DNA of 64,000 bases from JADKCL01 sp046329055 (GCA_046329055.1 JAXLVK010000005.1:37210-101209); one strand, 5' to 3'; numbered from the stretch's first letter, positions 25,502 through 33,630 are shown. Made by a program: numbers and translations. Notes: generated from the sequence alone by a model not told the origin.

Positions 25502-25906
25502 TCAAACAGCGCCATTTTCCCCTCCTCCATTTTGGGTGATTGAACCACCGGCCGGCTTGCGGTAGCTTGCTCCGTTGCTATTGGTGCGCAGGTAGTTGTC
25601 GCCTCGGCAATGTGTCAAAATCGCCGAAAGCCAGTCTGCGATGCGGCAACCATAGTCTTCCATTTTCCAGGTTTCGCCCGTTCCGGGGTTCTCGGCCCAG
25701 AGGTCGTCTTGTTTTGCAGTGACATGGATGGTCACCCAGCCTGTGGCTCGCCCGCTGCCGCGCCTTTCCAAGCGCAATCGGACCTCCCGCTTCGGAATGA
25801 AGTGCTCCTCCTGCCCGCGAAATCCCATGCGGCCACGTTGCTGACGCAATTCGTCGCGCACCGCTTCCCACGTTGCCAGCACGGCGTTTGCCTCACTCAC
25901 AGCCAT
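25502..25906 (-). CDS. Hypothetical protein
   Basis: 134 residues from MAVSEANAVLATWEAVRDELRQQRGRM; no signal peptide or membrane helix. The central part alternates charged and hydrophobic residues (HFIPKREVRLRLERRGSGRATGWVTIHVTAKQDDLWAENPG) and may be a small beta domain. A helical segment follows (YGCRIADWLSAILTHCRGDNYLR). The C-terminal ~30 residues are Gly/Asn/Ser-rich. I do not recognise a family. It converges on the tRNA genes and lies 70 bases downstream of the DUF5989 gene on the same strand. It could belong to that transcript, but no functional link is evident. Coding status rests on an open frame with reasonable composition. Confidence 0.5.
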   Translation of the reverse strand: MAVSEANAVLATWEAVRDELRQQRGRMGFRGQEEHFIPKREVRLRLERRGSGRATGWVTIHVTAKQDDLWAENPGTGETWKMEDYGCRIADWLSAILTHCRGDNYLRTNSNGASYRKPAGGSITQNGGGENGAV

Positions 25907-25976
25907 TTACAAATGCTCCTTTCTGCTCTCCCTGCTTGTTCCATGCCATTTGCCAGTCGATGCAGCAATTGCCTGC

Positions 25977-26126
25977 TCAGAACAATGTGTAGATGAAAGG
26001 CGCGACGGAGGAGGTGCCCCCGAGCACGATCAATACGCCGATGAGCAGGAGCACCAAGACGATGGGGGTGATCCACCAAGCCTTGCGCTGCCAGAGAAAC
26101 CGAAACAAATCCTTCAAAAAATCCAT
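25977..26126 (-). CDS. DUF5989 family small membrane protein
   Basis: 49 residues: MDFLKDLFRFLWQRKAWWI followed by a single helix (TPIVLVLLLIGVLIVLGG) and ending SVAPFIYTLF. This is the complete DUF5989 pattern (amphipathic basic start, KAWWxxP, helix, short C-terminus ending in Y/T-L-F). In many Bacteroidota and cyanobacteria such genes sit with a carbamoyltransferase, an SxtJ-like membrane protein and an SGNH hydrolase (recalled from genome contexts). Here only the SGNH hydrolase remains, 26 bases upstream on the same strand. It is too short to be found by length-based gene calls. The molecular role is unknown. Confidence 0.85.
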   Translation of the reverse strand: MDFLKDLFRFLWQRKAWWITPIVLVLLLIGVLIVLGGTSSVAPFIYTLF

Positions 26127-26152
26127 TGTCGTCCAGCGTTTTCAGCCCAAGA

Positions 26153-27277
26153 TTAAGGATTCTGGAGCAGATTTTCCAGTTCCGGAGCCAAAAGAGCCGC
26201 TACTTTGGCCGCCCCGGCGTTGGTGAAGTGGTAGGCGTCGTAGAAATATTCAGTGGATTTGGGCATGATGGCCGCCAGGTCGATCAAGGGCGTCCCGGTT
26301 TGCGTCGCGGTCTTCCTCAACACATCATTGTAAGACTCAAGGACATAGAGGCGTTGGTTGCCGTTGCCGCCTTCCAGCAGGCTGCGGTTGCCGAGATTGA
26401 CGCCAGAGACAGGGTCGATCGTGTCACCCCATAACAGTGCCTGCGTGACCAAAATTGGCTTGATTCCGGCCTTTTTGCAGGTGGAGATGAGCTTTTCCAC
26501 CCTCTGGCCAAATGCGGCTCTGCCAGATGCCTGCGCCGAAACTGCCCGGTCGATGGAGTCCTGCGGCAGGTTGAGTTCCGGCAAGGCCTTGATGTCCACG
26601 AAGGAGTGGGTCAGTCCTGCCTTGCGGGCATTCGCAGCCCGGCGCAGGTTGGCGATGGTCCCGAAAATGCTGCTGTTGCGGGCAAGCCAAGCCATGAATC
26701 CTTTGTTCCCCACCGCGTCGGCGTCGTAGCTGCGCATTTGCTCGATCCCGATGTCATTCACGCCGCACATGAGCAGGACGTAATCGGGCTTCTGGGGGGC
26801 GACATAGTCATCGAGGAGCATTTGGTGGCCAAATGTCGAGTGCCCGTCAAGCCCCGCATTGTTGATCCATAGGTTGGGATGGCTGGGGTGTAGCTTGGCG
26901 TAGAGTTGCGCAGGCCAATCCTTGCCATCGCTCAAGTAGAAGCACTCCGTGGTGCTGCCTCCGACTGCCACGATTGTCTGGGCGGCATTCCAGTCCTCGG
27001 GTTTTTCGGGGCCACGGAAGCCAAGCGAGTTTTTGGAATGATGGATCTGTTCATCGAGCCCATTCGCCCCCTCCGGTCGCTTCAGATCATAGGTGATTCC
27101 TGCGGGCAGGACGATTTTGCCCCCTTGGACGCGGGCCCCGAATGGCGACCATATCCTGAGGAAGACCTCCAGGATGATCAGCGCGACGACGGTGCCGATG
27201 AGCATCGCCTTGACTTTTCCCCAAATGCTTCGACCCTGCTTGTTGGGCGGCGATTCTGGGCGGGGTTTTGCGGTCAT
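26153..27277 (-). CDS. Membrane-anchored SGNH/GDSL hydrolase
   Basis: About 374 residues from MTAKPRPESP; an ATG 15 codons upstream (27322) is also possible. A short basic N-terminus precedes one helix (VKAMLIGTVVALIILEVFLRIW), so the enzyme is anchored with its catalytic domain outside. SGNH blocks are present in order: VAVGGSTTECFYLSDGKDWPAQL (block I, nucleophile Ser after GG), NAGLDGHSTFGH (block II Gly region), LLMCGVNDIG (block III, Asn) and YFYDAYHFTNAGAAKVA (block V, Asp and His). Family members deacylate or deacetylate lipids and polysaccharides. It lies upstream of DUF5989 on the same strand. In related genomes the pair accompanies a carbamoyltransferase, which is absent here. Confidence 0.88.
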   Translation of the reverse strand: MTAKPRPESPPNKQGRSIWGKVKAMLIGTVVALIILEVFLRIWSPFGARVQGGKIVLPAGITYDLKRPEGANGLDEQIHHSKNSLGFRGPEKPEDWNAAQTIVAVGGSTTECFYLSDGKDWPAQLYAKLHPSHPNLWINNAGLDGHSTFGHQMLLDDYVAPQKPDYVLLMCGVNDIGIEQMRSYDADAVGNKGFMAWLARNSSIFGTIANLRRAANARKAGLTHSFVDIKALPELNLPQDSIDRAVSAQASGRAAFGQRVEKLISTCKKAGIKPILVTQALLWGDTIDPVSGVNLGNRSLLEGGNGNQRLYVLESYNDVLRKTATQTGTPLIDLAAIMPKSTEYFYDAYHFTNAGAAKVAALLAPELENLLQNP

Positions 27278-27661
27278 TGGGATGAATTTGGTGGTTTCGG
27301 GCTGGATGGCCTGTGGTTGCAAGATAGGGCTTTGGGCAAATGCTGGAAGGGGCAGAGGTTAAGCCTGTTAGATTGGCCCTGCATTTTGCCAGTTGATGTT
27401 GGTTGAAAATCAACATTCTGCGAAATGGGGATTATTTTTCCTTGCATCGGTCGCCAAATCCACTTAATTTTCGGAGTCAGATTTATTCGTCAATCCCTCT
27501 AATTCGTTCATTTTCCTTCAAAGCGCGGCTTTGGCTGCATTCTTTTGAAACGATACCGCCCTGTTAGGGGCGTCTGCTATACACCTAGCTGTGACTTCAA
27601 GCGTGTTTTCGGCCTGTCGGCCAATGGTTTAAAACTATGTTTAACCGAAAAAGAAATTGCC
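27278..27661. other. Divergent intergenic region before the DUF4157 fusion gene
   Basis: About 380 bases between the SGNH gene (-) and the DUF4157 gene (+). No gene is seen; a frame open from 27545 encodes an unlikely N-terminal extension. A near-match -7 box, TATGTTTA, lies around 27635. It must hold promoters for both directions. Confidence 0.45.
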
Positions 27662-29908
27662 ATGGAAAAGACTTCCCTGGATAAGAATCATCAAAATCCT
27701 GAATCTGGAGAGCAGATCCAGATGAAGGCAGACAATTCCCTGCAACCCCCTCAGTTCAAACTGGACGCTTCCGGCAATGGCGGAGGCGGCAGCGACGGCG
27801 GTTCCGGCGGTGGATTGTCACCTGAATTGAATTCTCAAATGAGCTCCGCGATGGGGCATGACTTCTCGAATGTCAACATCCACGCGAACTCCTCCAAAGC
27901 CTCTGATGTCGGTGCCCTCGCCTATGCGCAAGGCAATGACGTCCACTTTGCCCCCGGGCAGTTCAAGCCTGACACCCAGTCCGGCCAAGAGCTGATCGGT
28001 CACGAGCTCGCCCACGTGGCGCAGCAGCGTGAGGGCCGTGTCCAAGCCAACAATTCTGTTGGTGGCATGCCTGTGAACGACGACAAGTCGCTGGAGTCTG
28101 AGGCTGATTCAATGGGTGCCAAGGCAGCTCAAATGAAGCCTGGCCCCGATTTCGCTGGTGGGAACTCTGGTTCCTCCGGTTCCTCGAGCAGTGCTCCCGC
28201 TCAGAAGAAGGACGATCCGCTCAAAGTCAAAGAAGGTCAAGTCACCTTCGATGCTGAGGGTCAGGATTCCGGCCGCTACTTCAGCCGCGTGTTGCACTGG
28301 CCCGGCGGCAACTCCGGTGTCACCATCGGTCGTGGCTATGACCTCGGCTCACGCACAGCCAAGGAGGTGATTGGTCACTGCACAGCCGCTGGCATCCCTG
28401 AGTCCCAAAGCAGCCTGCTCTCAGGCGGCGCTGGCCTCAAAGGCGAACCCGCTGGCGAATGGGTCACCAAGAACAAGGCGAAATTCGGCGAGATCAGCCA
28501 CGATCAGCAAAAAGTCCTCTTCGAGGTGGTGTATGGCGAGATGAAGCAATCCGTCGTGAACATCAGCGAGAAGAAGGCAGCCAAGGACAAGTATGGCGAT
28601 GTGGACTTCGAAAAGCTCCACCCCGCCATCATGGAAATGTTGGTGGACCTCCGGTACCGCGGCGACTACACGCCCAAGTCCCGTGAGTGGATCCAGCCTC
28701 TCGTGGTCAAGAACGACCTCAAGGGCTTCGCCGCCGCCATCTCCGACAAGAAGTGGATGAACGACTACGGCGTTCCGAAAGGCCGCTATGATGCCCGCAA
28801 GGCATTCATGGATGCTGCCCTCGCAGGCAAGACTCCTGCACAGAAGCCGTCCGAATCCGCTCCCGCTGGCAAGGACGAGCCCAAGAAGGAAACCACTGCC
28901 CCCACCTCCGGCAATGGCAATAACAGCACCACCGCCATTGACAGCGGTACTGTGAATGCCAGCTCCTTGAACGTGCGTTCCGGCCCCGGCCCAAGCTTCG
29001 GCAAGGTCGGCAACCCGCTCACCGACGGTACCAAGGTGCAGGTCTATGAGAAGAAGGACGGATGGCTCCGCATCGGCAACGGCCAATGGGTGTCCGCTGA
29101 CTACGTGAAGCTGACTGGCAAGGCCACTGAGGGTCCTGCCACGAAGCCCGCCGCTGATCCCAAGCCGACCGCTGAAGGTACCGTCACCGCGAGCCAACTC
29201 AACGTCCGCGCCACACCAAGCGCAGATGGCAAGGTGGTGGACACCCTCAAGTCCGGAACCAAGGTGACCATCCTTGCTGAATCCGATGGTTGGATGCAAA
29301 TCGGCCCGGGACGCTGGGTTTCTGGCAAATTCGTCCAAAAGACGGGTGCTGCGCCCACGCAAAGCGGTCCTACCACCGCTGGCGGTGGAGCAGGTGCTGG
29401 TACTGGCGGCGGCAAGCTGGAGAAACCCTCCTGGATCTCGGTTGCAGAAGGAGAGCTCGGTGTCAAGGAAATCGAAGGCGCCAAGCACAACCCACGCGTC
29501 ATCGAGTACCACGCCACGACTGGCAAGTTCAAGGATGACGAGACCCCATGGTGCTCCTCCTTCGCGAACTGGGTCATGCTCCAGGCTGGTCAGCAACGCA
29601 CTGGCAGCGCATTGGCTTTGAGCTGGGCAAACTACGGCAAGAAGCTCAGCAAGCCCGCCTATGGATCCATCGCAGTCTTCAAGCACGCCAACGGAACCGG
29701 CCACGTCGGCTTCGTGGTGGGTGTGGACAAGGGCCGTATCCAGGTCCTCGGTGGCAACCAAAGCAATATGGTGAAGATCAGCTCGATGGGTACCAGCGAG
29801 GTGGTGGCTTACGTCGTTCCCAAGGATTGGGAAGTCCCGCAAGCCAACTACACGATGGGCAAGATCGAGAAGGTGGACGAACTCAATGGCACGGCGGCTA
29901 CCCGCTAA
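27662..29908 (+). CDS. DUF4157 (eCIS core)-pesticin-like muramidase-SH3b-SH3b-CHAP-like fusion protein
   Basis: 748 residues from MEKTSLDKNHQN; no signal peptide. Domain order: disordered Gly/Ser linker (35-52); DUF4157/eCIS-core domain (~53-160) with zinc-type motif HELAH at 114-118; pesticin-like, T4-lysozyme-type muramidase (~185-390) with Glu199, Thr221 and Asp227 in AEG and GVTIGRGYD, matching in kind and spacing the pesticin triad Glu178/Thr201/Asp207; two SH3b domains (~427-485 and ~504-560); and a C-terminal TIGR02594/CHAP-like cysteine amidase-peptidase (~588-720) with PWCSSF (Cys631) and GHVGF (His681). DUF4157 is typical of cargo linked to extracellular contractile injection systems. 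The inferred role is an injected or released lysin carrying two peptidoglycan-cleaving domains. No injection-system genes are in the window. A strong terminator follows. Confidence 0.92.
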   Translation: MEKTSLDKNHQNPESGEQIQMKADNSLQPPQFKLDASGNGGGGSDGGSGGGLSPELNSQMSSAMGHDFSNVNIHANSSKASDVGALAYAQGNDVHFAPGQFKPDTQSGQELIGHELAHVAQQREGRVQANNSVGGMPVNDDKSLESEADSMGAKAAQMKPGPDFAGGNSGSSGSSSSAPAQKKDDPLKVKEGQVTFDAEGQDSGRYFSRVLHWPGGNSGVTIGRGYDLGSRTAKEVIGHCTAAGIPESQSSLLSGGAGLKGEPAGEWVTKNKAKFGEISHDQQKVLFEVVYGEMKQSVVNISEKKAAKDKYGDVDFEKLHPAIMEMLVDLRYRGDYTPKSREWIQPLVVKNDLKGFAAAISDKKWMNDYGVPKGRYDARKAFMDAALAGKTPAQKPSESAPAGKDEPKKETTAPTSGNGNNSTTAIDSGTVNASSLNVRSGPGPSFGKVGNPLTDGTKVQVYEKKDGWLRIGNGQWVSADYVKLTGKATEGPATKPAADPKPTAEGTVTASQLNVRATPSADGKVVDTLKSGTKVTILAESDGWMQIGPGRWVSGKFVQKTGAAPTQSGPTTAGGGAGAGTGGGKLEKPSWISVAEGELGVKEIEGAKHNPRVIEYHATTGKFKDDETPWCSSFANWVMLQAGQQRTGSALALSWANYGKKLSKPAYGSIAVFKHANGTGHVGFVVGVDKGRIQVLGGNQSNMVKISSMGTSEVVAYVVPKDWEVPQANYTMGKIEKVDELNGTAATR

Positions 29909-29928
29909 GCTTGGTTCACTACCACATG

Positions 29929-29962
29929 GCAAAACTCCAGCCTGTTACGGCTGGAGTTTTGC
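29929..29962 (+). terminator. Rho-independent terminator after the DUF4157 fusion gene
   Basis: A perfect 14-bp inverted repeat, GCAAAACTCCAGCC / GGCTGGAGTTTTGC (29929-29942 and 29949-29962), with loop TGTTAC. It contains TTTT at the end of the 3' arm. Confidence 0.8.
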
Positions 29963-29968
29963 ATTTCA

Positions 29969-29976
29969 TATCTTTG
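29969..29976 (+). promoter_or_regulatory. Bacteroidota -7 box (TATCTTTG) for the small downstream gene
   Basis: An exact TAnnTTTG match seven bases after the terminator and 20 bases before the ATG at 29997. It suggests the small gene is transcribed separately from the fusion gene. Confidence 0.55.
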
Positions 29977-29996
29977 GGAGATAAAATGGAGCCCTT

Positions 29997-30371
29997 ATGG
30001 CATTTGAAGCAGTCAATTTTTCGCAAAAGAGGATCCGCACCAGCGGTACCAAGGAATGGAAGCTCTGGTTCTCGGAGTCGGATGAAGGGCTCGCCTTCCG
30101 TTGCCTGACCAAGGATTCCAGCTCCGATTGTTATTTCACAGTCACGGGGCTAGCAAGCCTCGCGGAAGGCGATATGCCGGTGCAGGAATCGGATGGGGAC
30201 GAGGCTTTTTTCACCAAGCATTTCCACTTTTCGGATGGCGAGGGCGCCTTGGAAATCTATATCGAAGACGGTGGATCCGAATTGGTTTGGGTGAAAGGCA
30301 TCGGCGGCTACGGGCAGCCCGGATGTGCATTTGATCCTGCAGGGCCACTCATGCCTGAGCTCGCGGGCTGA
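29997..30371 (+). CDS. Small acidic hypothetical protein
   Basis: 124 residues from MAFEAVNFSQKRIRTSG, with GGAG a few bases upstream. No signal peptide or membrane helix; the middle is strongly acidic (PVQESDGDEAFF, FHFSDGEGALEIYIEDGGSELVW). Alternating hydrophobics suggest a beta-rich fold. I do not recognise a family. It follows the peptidoglycan-hydrolase fusion gene in the same direction, separated by a terminator and its own promoter. That position would suit an immunity or regulatory gene, but lysin immunity proteins normally act outside the cytoplasm and this one has no export signal, so the idea is weak. It converges on the RqcH-like gene. Confidence 0.65.
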   Translation: MAFEAVNFSQKRIRTSGTKEWKLWFSESDEGLAFRCLTKDSSSDCYFTVTGLASLAEGDMPVQESDGDEAFFTKHFHFSDGEGALEIYIEDGGSELVWVKGIGGYGQPGCAFDPAGPLMPELAG

Positions 30372-30392
30372 TTTTAGGGACTTGATTTCTCG

Positions 30393-32000
30393 TTAGGATT
30401 CGCTGGATAGCGGCTCCACCATCAATCCCTTCTCACGGTCCACAATCACTTGGCCTGCAGCGCCATTCTTGACTTTGCGAACGTATTTCCGCTCGGTATA
30501 TTGGACAGGGACGAGTCCTTCTCCCTTCCTTTTGGAGTTGAGTGCCGCAAGTGCCGCCGCAAATTCGAGTACCGGATGGGGTATGGGACCGGCAGTCGGG
30601 TTGCGGATGATCACGTGTGACCCCGTGGTGTCCCGCGCATGAAGCCATAGGTCATCTTTGCGGGAGTAGCTGAAGGTCAGGGAGTCATTTTGCTTGGCAT
30701 TTTTCCCCATCAGCACCGTGAACCCATCCTTTTTGAACTCGACGAAGTTGTGCTTCTGCTGCGTCAATTCGGGCTTGGCACTTTCCAGCAGGGGCAAATG
30801 CTGGTTTCCGAAGACGCTCATCTGGCGGTAGAGTTCGAAGTCCATACCATCAGAGTTCAGTCTCAATTCCTGAGGCTCCGGAAACTTGCTGAAGCCTTCC
30901 CGGGTCTCCTTGTAAATCTCAAGCTCCTGTTCCAGTCGGACGATTTGCTCCTCAAGGTGCATCACCCGGGACCGGTGCTTCTTCTGCTTCTGGTAGTATT
31001 GCTCGGCGTTTTGCTGCGCATTCAGTTCGGGTTTGAGCTTGATCTGAATGGGCCTTTCGTGGTAAAAATCCACCAATTCCACCTCCTTCTCCCCCTGGGG
31101 GATCAAGTGCAGGTTGGCCATGATCAGGTGTCCAATCTCCTCAGGCGGACGCTCATTGCTGATCGTGTCGATGGACTGGTAAAATGAATCGATTTGGCCT
31201 TGAATGCGGCTCAGGTGCTTGTTCAGGAGCTTTTTGACAGTCTCGAAGACCCTGGCATAGCCGGCATACTGGTGGTAGGATTTGAGGAATTTGTCCAAGC
31301 CATTCCCCAAAATCTTGATTTCATTGGGATCTCCCACCGAAAACAGGAGAAGCTGGATCCGAGTGGCGCGCTTGACAAGGTATTGAAAGTTGCCATCGGC
31401 AGCCGTCACGGACATGCGAAAAGCCTCTTCAAAGGACCTCCCCTCGGCCATCCTTTGCTCCACATAGATCGCGAAATGCTTCTCAAATACGGGCGAGATG
31501 GCCTTGAGCTTGTCTGAAATCGGCAAATCTTGGAACCCCGGCTGCAACATCGCCGCCTCATTGTATTCCCCGGGGATGGGTGTCCAATCCAGGTCGGCAT
31601 CCGAGTTTTGCCGAAAGCGGTCCACGACTTTGCCGCTCCGTAGGAGCAAGACGTTGCTCATCAGACCATGCATCTTGAGCGCCAGCTGCCAATAATTCTC
31701 AAAGTCGATCACAATGACCCGTTCGTAATCAAGGCAATAGACCTTCTGTACCCTCAGGCCTTCGATTTCCGCAAACAACTTCTTTGTGTTGCGTTTGGGG
31801 CGCGAGAATTCATGCAACGGCCATACATAAGGCAAGGGTGCGCCGCAGGAGACCCGGAGCCATATATCCTTACCGGGTGCGCCCAATCCAATCACCAATT
31901 GGTCTTTTTCCTTGGTGAAGGCCTCGCCAAAGACACCCCCCCGGACCCAACGGTCTAGGTCTGCGGCGATTTTCTTCAGCATGAAATAGTGAATGTGCAT
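30393..32000 (-). CDS. NFACT/RqcH-like ribosome quality control protein
   Basis: 535 residues from MHIHYFMLKKIAADL. An N-terminal NFACT-N/FbpA domain (~1-175) is followed by helical regions, a coiled coil (~375-425, QYYQKQKKHRSRVMHLEEQIVRLEQELEIYKE) and a C-terminal NFACT-R/DUF814 domain (KKDGFTVLMGKNAKQNDSLTFSYSRKDDLWLHARDTTGSHVIIR). The last block is the hallmark. RqcH binds the obstructed 50S subunit and recruits alanyl-tRNA to tag stalled peptides. The Asp-Arg dipeptide needed for tailing in Bacillus RqcH appears to be Glu93-Arg94 here (DYERVIVIDF), so tailing activity is uncertain. The protein is cytoplasmic. It is divergent from tsaB with 56 bases between starts. Confidence 0.88.
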   Translation of the reverse strand: MHIHYFMLKKIAADLDRWVRGGVFGEAFTKEKDQLVIGLGAPGKDIWLRVSCGAPLPYVWPLHEFSRPKRNTKKLFAEIEGLRVQKVYCLDYERVIVIDFENYWQLALKMHGLMSNVLLLRSGKVVDRFRQNSDADLDWTPIPGEYNEAAMLQPGFQDLPISDKLKAISPVFEKHFAIYVEQRMAEGRSFEEAFRMSVTAADGNFQYLVKRATRIQLLLFSVGDPNEIKILGNGLDKFLKSYHQYAGYARVFETVKKLLNKHLSRIQGQIDSFYQSIDTISNERPPEEIGHLIMANLHLIPQGEKEVELVDFYHERPIQIKLKPELNAQQNAEQYYQKQKKHRSRVMHLEEQIVRLEQELEIYKETREGFSKFPEPQELRLNSDGMDFELYRQMSVFGNQHLPLLESAKPELTQQKHNFVEFKKDGFTVLMGKNAKQNDSLTFSYSRKDDLWLHARDTTGSHVIIRNPTAGPIPHPVLEFAAALAALNSKRKGEGLVPVQYTERKYVRKVKNGAAGQVIVDREKGLMVEPLSSES

Positions 32001-32056
32001 CTTGCCTCCGCCAGTGTTTGATTGCTGGATAGGCCACCAATTACGTAATTTGCCCC

Positions 32057-32809
32057 GTGTCCAAAAAGAAAAATCTGAATCCAGCCTCCGAGGGGCTTGC
32101 TCCAGCTCGCCGTATCCTCGCGATCGAGACAGCCACAGATGTGAGTTCTGTGGCCTTGTTCGAGGATGGGAAACTGGTGGGATTGCAGGAAAATCATGCG
32201 AATCGCACCCATGCCCGGCTGGTGACGGTGATGATCGAGCGGCTGTTGCAGGACCTGGAGTGGACGCCCCGCGACTTGTCGGCGGTCTGTGTGGCCAAGG
32301 GGCCGGGCTCCTATACCGGGTTGCGGGTCGGCGTTTCGGTGGCCAAGGGGCTTTGTATGGCATTGGACATCCCATTGCTGAGTATCAGCAGCTTGGAGGC
32401 ATTGGCTTGGTCGGTGAGGGATGTGGCGCAAGTGATGGATGCACGCATTTGCCCCATGATCGATGCCCGACGAATGGAGGTTTATACCCAGACATTTGCA
32501 GTCAGCGAAGGCTCCGGCCCCCATCCTGAAAACGAGCCCCATGCATTGATCGTGGAGGCTGGGTCGTATGCGGAAGAGCTGTCGAAGGGCAAGGTCTTGT
32601 TCCTGGGGGACGGTGCTGCCAAATGCGCGGAAGTTTTTGCCAACCAGGGGAATGCGATTTTCCTTGGAAGCAGGCTGTCTTCTGCGGCGCATCTCGGGTA
32701 CGCGGCTGACCTGAATTTGCAAGCTGGAAAAACCGAGGATTTGGTGCTGTTCGAGCCCTTTTACCTCAAGGAATTTGTTGCGACATTGTCCTCAAAGAAG
32801 CTGGTATGA
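32057..32809 (+). CDS. tsaB: tRNA threonylcarbamoyladenosine biosynthesis protein TsaB
   Basis: 250 residues beginning with GTG. Family landmarks: RILAIETATDVSSVALFEDGKLVG at the N-terminus, HARLVTVMIERLL, and the block VAKGPGSYTGLRVGVSVAKGL, which is diagnostic for TsaB, followed by ISSLEALAW and CPMIDARRMEVYTQTF. TsaB is the scaffold of the TsaD-TsaB-TsaE complex that makes t6A at position 37 of ANN-decoding tRNAs. The length is normal. A one-base-short -7 box (TAATTTG, 32046-32052) ends four bases before the GTG, suggesting a near-leaderless mRNA. The stop overlaps the next gene (ATGA). Confidence 0.95.
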   Translation: MSKKKNLNPASEGLAPARRILAIETATDVSSVALFEDGKLVGLQENHANRTHARLVTVMIERLLQDLEWTPRDLSAVCVAKGPGSYTGLRVGVSVAKGLCMALDIPLLSISSLEALAWSVRDVAQVMDARICPMIDARRMEVYTQTFAVSEGSGPHPENEPHALIVEAGSYAEELSKGKVLFLGDGAAKCAEVFANQGNAIFLGSRLSSAAHLGYAADLNLQAGKTEDLVLFEPFYLKEFVATLSSKKLV

Positions 32810-33195
32810 AAAAGCAGGTGTTCACCCTCTTGGGTTTGTGTCTGATGGCGCTGATGATCGCAGGATGCGGCGGCCCCATCGAGGAGATGCAGTTCAAGTC
32901 ACCCAATGGGGACAATGTGATCGAGATCAAGGGTGAGCGGGAGTCTCCGGCTGCCCCGATCACCGTCGGCGTTACCATCACCAGCCCCAAGGGGAGCGAG
33001 TCCTTCAAGTTTGAGCATCAAGCAGGTTCGCTCACCAAGGACAATGTGAAACCCGATTGGTTGGACAACAACCGCTGCAACATCACCTTCACCTACGACG
33101 ACGGCAAGACTTGGGTCCTTGAGGTCTATGTCACCGAGGACAAAATTCAAGCGATAAGAAACTTCGAGATCGATGGAAAACGCATCTTCCGCTGA
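32806..33195 (+). CDS. Small lipoprotein of unknown function
   Basis: 129 residues from MKKQVFTLLGLCLMALMIAGC, a lipoprotein signal with lipobox IAGC followed by GG. The mature part is a short beta-rich domain: MQFKSPNGDNVIEIKGERES, ITVGVTITSPKGSESFKF, CNITFTYDDGKTWVLEVYVTEDKIQAIRNFEIDGKRIF. No family recognised. It overlaps tsaB by four bases and the following acetyltransferase gene by 23 bases, so the three are one transcription unit, although the products act in different compartments. Confidence 0.75.
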   Translation: MKKQVFTLLGLCLMALMIAGCGGPIEEMQFKSPNGDNVIEIKGERESPAAPITVGVTITSPKGSESFKFEHQAGSLTKDNVKPDWLDNNRCNITFTYDDGKTWVLEVYVTEDKIQAIRNFEIDGKRIFR

Positions 33196-33628
33196 CCAAA
33201 AGGTGAGCATCAAGCCGCTCAACCGCTTCAATTGGGAGCAGGCGACGCAGCTGCAATTGCATGATTATCAGGAAGATTTTCTTCCCTCCGTCTTGTTTTC
33301 TCTTGCGCAGAGCAAGTTCGAGAACTTATTTCCCTACGGGATTTTCGAGGGTGAGCAGATGGTGGGCTTCCTCATGTACGGCGAATTCGACGCGATCTGC
33401 TGGGTCAGCCGGTTCATGATCGACAAGCGTTACCAGGAGCAAGGGATTGGCAAGACCGCGCTGCGGCATCTGCTGGATTTGCTCCGGAACTCCCCCAAAT
33501 GCAAGGAAATCCGCACGAGCTTCTCCCGAAAAAATGCCCTCGCCGAGTATTTCTTCCGTTCCCAAGGCTTCGAACCCATGGGCGATGGAATCGACAAGGA
33601 AATCGTGATGCGGTTCCGGGGGAGGTAG
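33173..33628 (+). CDS. GNAT family N-acetyltransferase (PaiA/BltD-like)
   Basis: 151 residues. The start overlaps the end of the lipoprotein gene by 23 bases. The GNAT fold is shown by the acetyl-CoA loop FMIDKRYQEQGIGKTALRHLLDLL (QxxGxG/A motif), the preceding strand GEFDAICWVSRF and the C-terminal NALAEYFFRSQGFEPMGDGIDKEIVM. The order YGIFEGEQMVGFLMYG ... RFMIDKRYQEQGIGKTAL resembles spermidine/spermine acetyltransferases of the PaiA/BltD kind. The acceptor is not certain. Cytoplasmic. It converges on the arsM gene with two bases between stops. Confidence 0.85.
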   Translation: MENASSADQKVSIKPLNRFNWEQATQLQLHDYQEDFLPSVLFSLAQSKFENLFPYGIFEGEQMVGFLMYGEFDAICWVSRFMIDKRYQEQGIGKTALRHLLDLLRNSPKCKEIRTSFSRKNALAEYFFRSQGFEPMGDGIDKEIVMRFRGR

Positions 33629-33630
33629 CC

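Noticed and set aside
28421..29932. 503-codon minus-strand frame opposite the DUF4157 fusion gene
   Set aside because: The sense frame carries five recognisable domains with catalytic residues; the antisense product is low in complexity.
26153..30371. A complete extracellular contractile injection system
   Set aside because: No tube, sheath, baseplate, spike or AAA+ ATPase gene is visible; only the DUF4157 fusion is present.
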